From Epiperipatus broadwayi (lineage: Eukaryota; Onychophora; Udeonychophora; Euonychophora; Peripatidae), in the NCBI GenBank assembly GCA_028023455.1, contig JAQFVV010000286.1, positions 1-64,000 of the forward strand: a DNA stretch of 64,000 nucleotides. Direction: 5' to 3'. This document shows, one piece after another, positions 56,260 to 64,000 of the stretch (positions are counted from its first letter, which is position 1; the number at the start of each line of letters is the position of its first letter). Made by a program: the position numbers and the translations under genes. The notes beneath the pieces are model-generated. The model saw only the letters and a list, made by a program, of their open reading frames with translations. It did not search any database and had not been told where the DNA came from.

Positions 56260-57375
56260 ATTATGGTGTATTAAAATAAACATTTTTTAAGTTAGTAAAT
56301 TTATTTACACACTTCAGCATAGGTGTATGTATAAAAATATGATGCATTAGGTTTATATACATGTAATAAGTTAAGTTTGATGTCTGTATACGTTCCACAA
56401 TATATGTAATATTCAAATCAATATATATATATATATTCAAAACAATACAATAATTAATACAGTAAAACCATATTTTAAAAAACAAATATATACCACAATT
56501 TAATAGAAATACTTTCAACTATCTATGTAGTCGTTATCAACTAGATTCAAATTGTATTAGAAAAAACCGTTACAAATGTAAACAAAAAGTAATATGTCAT
56601 ACATCAATTTTCCCACAATTCATTAATTATTATATTGGTGGCCTGTCTGTTTATCGAATGTTGCTTTTCACTTTTTATTAATATAGCTTTTTTAATTTTG
56701 CGTTTAATATTATTTCTTTCAATACACAAAATTTTAACTTTATTAAAATCAAAACCATAATTACATGTTACATTATGATCAAAAAATACTGATGGTGATA
56801 CATCATCATTTCTAACATTCTCTTGTCTTGATTTTTGTACTCGTTTATATAACAACAAATGCTCATTTGATCTTTTCACCAATGTACATCAAGATTCCCC
56901 AATATATGCCTTTCCACAAACACACAGCCATTTATATATTGCACAACTTTGATTTAAAATACTACACCTATTTTTTGAATTATTTATTAATCCATTTAAA
57001 TTAGGAGTAGTATAAAATGCAACTCAACATATATTTTTATATATCTGTTTTATAAATTTCACTCGTTCGTTACAAATAAATGGTATTGATATCCAAGTAT
57101 ATTTTATTTTATCAATATCTATAACACCTAAAACATTTCTATTATTATTAAACTTAGTAACAATATTATAAATTAATTTATGATCATATCCAACATTTAA
57201 CAAATCCATAATAAATACATTTATGTTACCTATTTTATCAGAACTATATTTACATAATTTATTATTCCTAAATAAAAATGATTTTAAACCGGATAATTTA
57301 TAAGCTATTGGCACATTTGAATACCAAGGAATATATCCTCTTTTTAATTATTGTATTAATTATTGTATTGTTTTA
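56260..57375 (-). pseudogene. Penelope-like element: C-terminal linker and GIY-YIG endonuclease
   Basis: Minus strand. 57375-57024 encodes the region after RT (RGYIPWYSNVPIAYKLSG, then YTWISIPFICNERVKFIKQ, the 'IPY/IPF' segment of Penelope proteins). After an in-frame TGA (57024-57026) the frame continues with YTTPNLNGLI, CAIYKWLCVCGKAYIGES (the GIY and YIG halves with an intervening CxC), a second TGA (56889-56891), KRSNEH, FFDHNVTCNYGFDF and the terminal KRKIKKAILIKSEK ... NELWEN to 56604. Reading frame is preserved across about 255 codons; both stops stand where Arg is usual. The RT core is missing upstream. The 3' untranslated part down to about 56340 contains the blocks shared with 16150-16312. 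Confidence 0.85.
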
Positions 57376-57424
57376 AATAATTATATATATTTTATTATAA
57401 TTGGAATACAGACATTGATTAATA

Positions 57425-57429
<5 letters not shown>

Positions 57430-57490
<61 letters not shown>
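57430..57490. repeat. (TA)n microsatellite at the deletion junction of the Penelope-like element
   Basis: About 60 bp of TA between the truncated coding region and the upstream terminal repeat. Confidence 0.96.
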
Positions 57491-57492
<2 letters not shown>

Positions 57493-57890
57493 AAATACAG
57501 TAAAAATTTACATAAATTATATTATTTTAGAAGTACTTTTGTCTATCCATCTTGTAGTCTTTATCAACTATGTAACAGTGAATAATATGGATTTAAATTT
57601 GATTATCAAAACATAAAAATTGTGCAAATTTAACGTTGCCACAGTAAATGTAAAATAAAAGAAGCTATGTTGATTTCAAGAAATCGTCAATTGTTAATGA
57701 AATCAATCATCAAATGTTAAAATAACAGAACTATGGGAAATCTAAATTGAATTATGGGTATTGTGAAAGGTTGTCTCATTTTGATTATTCACTGTTACAT
57801 AGTTGATAAAGACTACAAGATGTATAGTCAAAAGTACTTCTAAAATTATATAATTTATGTGAATTTTACTGTATTTTGATATATATATAT
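57485..57890. mobile_element. Inverted pair of Penelope-like terminal repeats
   Basis: 57485-57586 (CAAAATACAGT ... AGAAGTACTTTTGTC ... TAGTCTTTATCAACTATG) is the reverse complement of 57784-57890 with few mismatches; about 200 bp separate them. The left arm has the same orientation as the downstream terminal sequence at 56400-56545, so it acts as the upstream terminal repeat; the right arm is an inverted extra copy, a typical Penelope architecture. The 77-codon minus-strand frame (57975-57742) lies in the arm and is not a gene. Confidence 0.8.
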
Positions 57891-57917
57891 ATTGATTTGA
57901 ATATATATATATTATAA

Positions 57918-57942
57918 CCTTTCTCTCTCTCTCTCTCTCTAG
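57918..57942. repeat. (CT)n microsatellite
   Basis: About 24 bp of CT immediately outside the Penelope-like terminal repeat. Confidence 0.95.
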
Positions 57943-60470
57943 TGTATCGGACCCCTCTCTAAATTGGGCCATCACAATCTGCCCTTTACTTATGTTGTGT
58001 AACTATGTGCACCTCGAGCCTACCACGTTATGCCACAATCTACCCTCGCACCCTACATGTAATTATGTGTATACTTATGTGTACTCCACTTCCCCCAAAA
58101 TAAATAATATAATATAGTGAAAATTGCCTCCCCGGGTTCTAGCTCTAATAATTAATGAGATATTCAATTAAATGTGTTACTAGCTCAGGTTTCTTAAAAA
58201 ATTAATTTAGGTTTTGTTCTAGACTAACTCAAATAACTATTCTATAATTCAGGAGATTAGAAGTGGAAATAAGGTGACAAAGTAGATTGCATTGAGATAA
58301 TATCCCATAGGATACCACCTCAATGGCATAAGAACACTATCCCCCTTTTTACTACTATTACATATAATAACTACATAGTATTCTTATGACTTCTGCAACT
58401 CCTAATCACTAAACTCATTTAACAATTAAAGTATTAATCTTTTATCTATCCTAACAATAATAGTAATTATCTAGCTCAGATAAAATAATCTCAGGTTCTT
58501 AAATTTATTCAATGTTAAATTAAAATAAAGTAGCAAAATATGATAAGGGATTTTGTGTCATAATTTACTACTCTGAAGTTAGATTAATAATAAAACAATA
58601 AGAATAATAATCACCATCTTCATTGTTTAATCCAACTAGTACGGCTTTTCTTTTATTGCAAATTTATAACCATAATAAATTAGTTAATACTTCAAGATCC
58701 TCCCTTTTGTTTATCTTTTCCTTACATAATAAAATAATTGGTAAGTGGCAGTGTTTAGATAATCTGATAAATGAAGTAAGTAGCAACTAATAGCATACAA
58801 TTTAGCAAATTACTATAACAATGGATTTATGACCAATAATGCAATGCAATTTTATAATTATTCAATTACAAAACATCAATAAATAATTAAGATTAAATAT
58901 ACTTTTCTATTTCTATTTTGTGCAAACAATTATATATTTTAATTTAATGACGGTAAACATATCCTATGAATTCATGCAATGATGTAGAGAAAACAAAACT
59001 CAGACACAAGTTTTAATAACAAATTTTAGAATTTTATTAACAATAATCAAAATTAAGATAAACAAACAAATATATTTACATTTATTTACAAGGGATATCC
59101 TCCTTTCTTTTAACACTACAAAAGTTAAATTATACATTTTTAGATTTCTTTTATAGTTAATTTAAATTATTATACTTTTATAAGTTATTTATTTATTTCT
59201 CATTAAGTTTATTATATTACTTAGTTTAACTATTTTATGGGTAATACTATTCTTTACCTTTTAATATTAACATTACAGTATTATAAGTTATTTATGTGGG
59301 TAAACATCATTTATAAACATTATAAATTTACAATCAATATGGTTTTTCCTCTTAAAAAAATACATTTTCTTGTAACTCTCTATAAGTCACTCTGCATATT
59401 GTTCAAATATTATTACTACCTATTACATTTGTTATCTAATGCTCATAAACTCTAATACATTTTTTCATAAGCCATACTCATGTATAATGCCATAACACGA
59501 GTTTAATTATCACCTGTTTTAGTTTAACATATATTATAATCATCGAATGTTATTATATTCTTTAAATATGCAATACTTATATTTTTAAATATAATTAACA
59601 ATAAGAACACGTTAAATCATTTTTTAATATTTTTGTATATTTCTATTTAGGTATATTTTTATCAAATTATAGTTCATTTCTTAAAGTTAAAATAATTCTC
59701 TGACTCTTTGTTAATACCTAACTATTCTTATTTCAAATAACAGCATGACATACATTCTAAAATATCTATTGTTTCTTTTCAATAGACTTATCAAATAACG
59801 ATGTAGTTGCAAGAAATACAGATAAAGATAGCGAAAGATGTACAGGATATTGGGAAGATAGATAAATAACTCATCAAAATATATACTTCAAAATGTGTGG
59901 AACAGTGTGGATAGGGCCGACATTCCTTGTCTGATAACCCTGATGATAAGCATGATGTGGCAGCTATTTATTCAGCTTTACCAAACATCTAATAAGCTTC
60001 ACAAGAAAGATAAAAATAACACTGTCCATGACAACATGTGTAACAGTCGTAGGGCTTTGTTAACTACACTGATTATCATTTAAAACTACTTATAATTCCA
60101 TTCCCTGTAGCATCCTAGTTTTTTAATACATCATCTTGGTTTCCGAATTTCCATGTACTACCAAGTCATTATCCAAACTATCTCTCAAGATTTTCACTGT
60201 CTCCAACATCGATAAAACTAACTACCTTTTAAAATAATAAACAAATTCACTAATATAAAACATTCCCCTATTCTATAAGAACAATTTGCCTTGTTTTATT
60301 ACCCTGTAGGTTCGACATCTATGTTTTATTAAAATAACACTTAAATATCCCAATCAGAAAAATTAACAGAAAATATGGCATAACCATTGGTTATATTGAA
60401 CTATATTAATAATACATTAAATGATTGTCGTATGCATATTTTTAAAAATCTAATTACATCTCATAGTGTT
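57943..60470. other. Non-coding interval, partly less AT-rich
   Basis: 57943-58420 is less AT-rich (GTGTATCGGACCCC, CCTCGAGCC, CCTCCCCGGGTTC) and may be part of an unidentified element. Frames at 59237-59455 and 59895-60083 (72 and 62 codons, plus) are not recognised. The rest is AT-rich. Confidence 0.35.
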
Positions 60471-60748
60471 TTAGAGTGTTGTTTTTTTCAAATGCATTTT
60501 ACAATAATTATAACAATAAAACTTTTTATTACATTCATTCGGTTCACAGCTGATCTAAATAAATAAAACATACATTATATTATTAATAACCATAAAATGT
60601 ACCAAAATAATCTTTTACCTTCCTATTAGAGTTCGTAGTGGGTTTCTTTCTCCTCGAGCATCGCAACCATACAATATTTCCACACACATACAATTTTATT
60701 TGAACATTCAAAATCAAAAAAAAACATATTATTTTATATAATGTTATA
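60471..60748 (-). CDS. Possible terminal exons of an unrecognised host gene
   Basis: On the minus strand a frame from 60748 (just after TTAATTTGCAG, a fair acceptor) to 60619 ends in GCTCGAGGAGAAAGAAACC...AATAGGAAG followed by GTAAAAG, a good donor, exactly at a codon boundary. A 64 bp candidate intron ends in TTTATTTATTTAG; the next exon (60554-60471) stays open in phase for 27 codons (ISCEPNEC ... YCKMHLKKTTL) and then stops. The segment keeps several CpG dinucleotides, unlike surrounding DNA. I recognise no domain; the Lys/Arg-rich SRRKKPTTNSNRK and Cys/His spacing are only suggestive. Splicing is inferred, not shown. Confidence 0.22.
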
Positions 60749-61286
60749 CTGCAAATTAATGTATTTGTTTCCCTATTGCTATCTAAACTCAATGTTTAAC
60801 TTAGATTAATAAAGAAAATAATTTAAACCATAATCACATATTTTTCTGGTGGTAAATCTTGGTTAGTCCCCTAATATTTATTATTTTCTTCTTTGTCCGA
60901 ATGTTCTCCTTTCTGATTTTTAAAGTGTTAAACAAATTAGTTCATTTAGTTAACTGTTTAGACGATCTTTAGTTTCAATGTTTAATTCAAAATTATTAAA
61001 AATATTTATTTAGTTATCCCACGAAGTTTTTTAATGTTTGGGCGAATATTACCTCGGTGCGTTGATGCATCTTTATTTCTAGCAGAACTACAAGTATTTA
61101 TATCATTACGGTACCAAATTGCATTTTTCTATGGATCCAATATTTTATATTTATTTCTCTGTAAACTATTTTTTTTCTCTTCTTCTTCTTCAGGCAAGTA
61201 ATTTCCTTGGTAATTTCACTTTTATTCATTATTATTTTATATACGACATTTTTGATCTTTAACTCTTTCTAGAGTAATTGATCAGG

Positions 61287-61520
61287 TCATCTTAAAGAAA
61301 GTAATTCATAAAAATCTTTTGTCCATTTATTTTTACACGAATAATATTTATTTTTATTTTTCATTATATTCATTAACTTTGCGCACAATGTCCTTTCATC
61401 AGTTTTACACGCACTAAAGCAGTTTTCATAGTAATACGCTATACAAACTATATCAATGAACAACGTTAACATTTTTGAAATATTACAAAATTTATAACTT
61501 CGTTTTAAGAATCCATCCAT
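61287..61520 (-). CDS. Possible first exon of the same unrecognised host gene
   Basis: A 77-codon frame begins at an ATG in good Kozak context (AAAAATGG) about 300 bp downstream of a promoter-like cluster. It keeps several CpG-containing codons (CGA, ACG, GCG, TCG), unusual in this window. Its start, MDGFLKRSYKFCN, is not recognised; the later part is Cys/Lys-rich (FSACKTDERTLCAKL). GT dinucleotides inside the frame could serve as donors. A further in-frame-looking stretch with an AG|GTAAT donor (KNAIWYRNDINT ... DASTHR, about 61065-61130) may be a middle exon. It could equally be a non-coding or lineage-specific transcript. Confidence 0.25.
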   Translation of the reverse strand: MDGFLKRSYKFCNISKMLTLFIDIVCIAYYYENCFSACKTDERTLCAKLMNIMKNKNKYYSCKNKWTKDFYELLSLR

Positions 61521-61793
61521 TTTTATTGAAAATTTAGATTATATTTTAATAGAATCCACTGGCAGGTAACTGTGGAATTAGTGAAACATCATTATGAGAA
61601 CTTTTTTAAAATTTTATTCTTAGATTTGCTTCGAAAGATTTTAAAATGTTAGTTAGTTTCTTTCAAAGATATTTATTAAAATTTCCAATAAAATTGACTA
61701 ATAATTGAAGAAAGAAAGAAATTTTAAAGAGCTTAAAATTTTACCTCTGCTCTGGAGTCAACACATTTTTGTTCTCCTAGTTTATACAATTAA

Positions 61794-61892
61794 TTGGCGC
61801 GATTTCTCTTGTCTGCCAAAATCTATCTTTTTATTGGTCAATCCCTACTTTGATTGGTAAACATTTTCTAAAGTTTTAAAATTGTGACGTAA
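61794..61892 (-). promoter_or_regulatory. Candidate promoter with E2F-, CCAAT- and CRE-like sites
   Basis: TTGGCGCG at 61794-61801 (E2F-like), ATTGG at 61832-61836 and 61853-61857 (CCAAT boxes when read on the minus strand), and TGACGTAA at 61885-61892 (CRE-like) occur within 100 bp. The order CRE-CCAAT-CCAAT-E2F toward the minus-strand frame at 61520 is typical of metazoan cell-cycle promoters. Such CpG-containing motifs are rare elsewhere in the window. Function is inferred from motif clustering only. Confidence 0.45.
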
Positions 61893-62951
61893 TAGACTTA
61901 AATATTAACTTATTATTATTTTTAAATTAATTATTATCTATTACAATTTAATTACTTTTAAAATAAATTTGAAACAATAACTAATAAAGATGTATAATCT
62001 TATTTTTTATTATAATGTGTGACAATTCCATCCAGTTCTATAATATATTATTTAAATATTTAAATTATTTGTATTAATCTTAACTGGTGCTTATACATAA
62101 AATATTCCAGACAGTCACATAGACATTTCTGGTGTTTAGTCTATTTTTATCTGTCTTAATAAATTTGCTACTTATATTATTTAAAATGATTATATAAAAT
62201 TTTGAAAAATAATTTGGAAAAATATAGAACTAGATGCAATCCTCACCCTCACAATACTTATTATTAAATATATTATATTAACCCTTCATTGCTTATCCCT
62301 AGTTTCCAATATTAAATACTATATAATATTAATTTTAAAATTTTTTAGTAATTGACCATTCATAATCATCATTGACCTATAGAAAAGGGCACAATATATA
62401 TATATGAAGCAAAAATTAAAAATATAAGCTATTCAAATAATAATAATACTTTTCATCGTGTTGTTAAAGTATATTGAATAATATTTGTTTTATGTATTGT
62501 AATGATCTGAAATTGTAGGGATAATATCAAATAATCTATAAGTAGTATCCAGGAAATTCTATCTTCTGCTATAGTTACTGCTTTGACACAAACAATATTT
62601 TTTTAACTATCATATTTTATTCCATTTTTCTATTACCTTATTGTCTTCAGTCATGGTGATCATTGTTACAATGTCCAAACATCATAAATTTATTTTGTTG
62701 TATTAATCCTGAAAGTGTGATTATATTTTTCTGCAACTGCACATCTACCATCCTTTATGGTTTTCAGATACTTTAGGCAGATAAATATTTATTAAAAATC
62801 TGGATAATTTTTATCCAGAAAATATACTCATTAACAGCTTTATTACATTTTATTTTTCTGCTTTTTTTTAATAAATTGGACAATGATTAATTACTTGTTT
62901 CATAACTGTATTTGTCCACTTACATATATCTAAGACATTTAAATTTCATTT
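61893..62951. other. AT-rich non-coding interval
   Basis: No gene or element recognised upstream of the candidate promoter. Confidence 0.4.
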
Positions 62952-63191
62952 ATGTAAGTAGAGATATTTGAATCAGGATTTTACAGTCTACTTATTCTCC
63001 ACTCCATCTCAAGTAACTGAAACACATGACCACACTCATGCAAAAAAGATATATGATTCCCAATATACATATTTCATGTAAAACCAGCACTTATCAGTTG
63101 GACCAGATAATATGTATATTGTTGTTGCTTGAGATGGAGTGGATGATGAATAGACTAAAACATTTTGAGTTCAAATCTTTCTACTTACATA
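62952..63191. mobile_element. Palindromic foldback element, family A, copy 5 (internally deleted)
   Basis: Terminal inverted repeat TATGTAAGTAGA at 62952 and TCTACTTACATA at the right end (63192). The left arm includes CTGAAACACATGACCACAC and TTATCAGTTGGACCAGATA (63088 region); the centre and most of the right arm are deleted, leaving AGATGGAGTGGATGATGAAT and a B-box-like GAGTTCAAATCT near the right end. It defines the true element ends better than the larger copies. Confidence 0.8.
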
Positions 63192-63224
63192 TATGAAACA
63201 TTTAGTATAAACAAGTTGCATACT

Positions 63225-63891
63225 GCCTTAGAATTAAAACAGGCAAAACTCACTATATGTATGGCCACCCACAGCAAGCTAGATTAATCAATGAATGCCA
63301 TAAGGCTTGTGCATAAAATCCCCATCTAGTGCCTACTCATCCGATATCCCCAGACTAGTTTCTGACTTGTGGCCTTTGTCATTTATACACAAGCATAAGA
63401 AGTGGTGATCATGTGATGTTTATTGGCTTAAAACCAATCCTGCCTAATATGATAGGGGTGGCTATGGTTATTAAAGAACCAAAGACACTGACATGTATGA
63501 GTACTGAACTGAGTTCAGACCCATATGACTATATAAGCTAATGGGCTTGGATTGAAAACAATAAGGTGGTTTTAGTTTAAGACTCATAGTTTTGTAGTTA
63601 AGAGGAGATAAAAGTTAGCTGCTGGAGGGTTGCATTAGTTCCTAAGATCTAAGTGGAGTGCTCTCAGATCTAAGGTTCCTCACTGACAAAGTCTACAAGC
63701 CAGAAACTAGTCTGGGGATATTAAATGAGTAGGCTCTAGTTGGGAATTTTAAGCACAAGCCTTCTGGTATCCATTGATTATGCTAGCTTGCTGTGTGTGG
63801 CAATATTTATAGTGAGTTTTGCCTGTTTTAACAACAATTATACACAAGCACAAGAAGTGGTGGTCATGTGATGTTTATTGCCTTAGAATTA
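63225..63891. mobile_element. Foldback element, family C
   Basis: 63234-63381 is the reverse complement of 63684-63831 with moderate mismatch. The arms begin and end with CAGGCAAAACTCACTATA / TATAGTGAGTTTTGCCTG and include CCCCAGACTAGTTTCTG / CAGAAACTAGTCTGGGG. A 50 bp sequence (ACAAGCATAAGAAGTGGTG ... CATGTGATGTTTATTG) occurs both inside the spacer (63385) and outside the right arm (63842) in direct orientation. GCCTTAGAATTA occurs just outside both ends (63225 and 63880), compatible with a 12 bp target-site duplication. No open frame. A fragment of the family lies at 27570. Confidence 0.8.
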
Positions 63892-64000
63892 TAAATATAC
63901 TTATATAAAACCATGAGTGGTTTTATCATATAGGTAAAGAAGACAATTTTTTTATTATTTTTAATAATACCTGCACTGATATTCAAATAAAAATCAGATG
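63892..64000. other. AT-rich sequence at the window end
   Basis: No feature recognised in the last 100 bases. Confidence 0.4.

Noticed and set aside
63380-63890. CRISPR-like or satellite array from the 50 bp direct repeat
   Set aside because: Only two copies about 450 bp apart, explained by the foldback element's structure.

Overview
The window is animal-like nuclear DNA: very AT-rich, full of microsatellites, and carrying decayed metazoan-type retrotransposons (two LINE lineages with endonuclease and/or RT domains, RTE-like LINE 3' ends, a Ty3/Gypsy pol, an LTR element with primer-binding site, and a Penelope-like element with a GIY-YIG domain). There are no operons, Shine-Dalgarno sites, rRNA or convincing tRNA genes. 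I cannot name a phylum; an invertebrate metazoan is the most economical reading. No conserved host gene could be recognised. Nearly every long open frame is either a microsatellite translated in some frame or a fragment of a transposon.

Layout. 0-5 kb: ATT microsatellites, a 0.6 kb palindromic foldback element (family A, copy 1) and a second inverted-repeat element. 4.6-8.5 kb: two LINE remnants on the minus strand. 9.2-9.8 kb: family A copy 2. 12.9-13.6 kb: a GATA/GGTA/GACA array of about 680 bp. 13.9-14.4 kb: a diverged tandem duplication. 16.1-16.3 kb: a Penelope-like terminal fragment. 19.4-21.0 kb: a minus-strand Gypsy pol relic. 21.2-21.7 kb: family A copy 3. 22.1-22.7 kb: a large, relatively GC-rich foldback. 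29.7-32.1 kb: a comparatively well preserved minus-strand LINE. 35.6-43.8 kb: two 1.4 kb TG...CA direct repeats that look like LTRs, with a PBS and an integrase C-terminus after the first, plus an almost perfect 93 bp-arm hairpin and a diverged relative of the same LTR/PBS between them. 51.5-52.1 kb: an RTE-like LINE 3' end. 53.6-54.1 kb: an extraordinary tract made almost only of G and T. 55.1 kb: family A half copy. 56.3-57.9 kb: a Penelope-like element with its RT core deleted and an inverted pair of terminal repeats. 60.4-61.9 kb: the only place that looks like a host gene (CpG-retaining open frames and a CCAAT/E2F/CRE-like promoter on the minus strand). 63-64 kb: family A copy 5 and another foldback element.

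The elements do not form a pathway; they record repeated insertion, inversion and decay. The most notable points are the multi-copy palindromic family whose outer ends carry a pol III B-box-like motif, the candidate LTR element with its tandemly duplicated LTR end, the recurrent in-frame TGA codons at positions where arginine is expected (CpG decay), and the possible small host gene near 61 kb.
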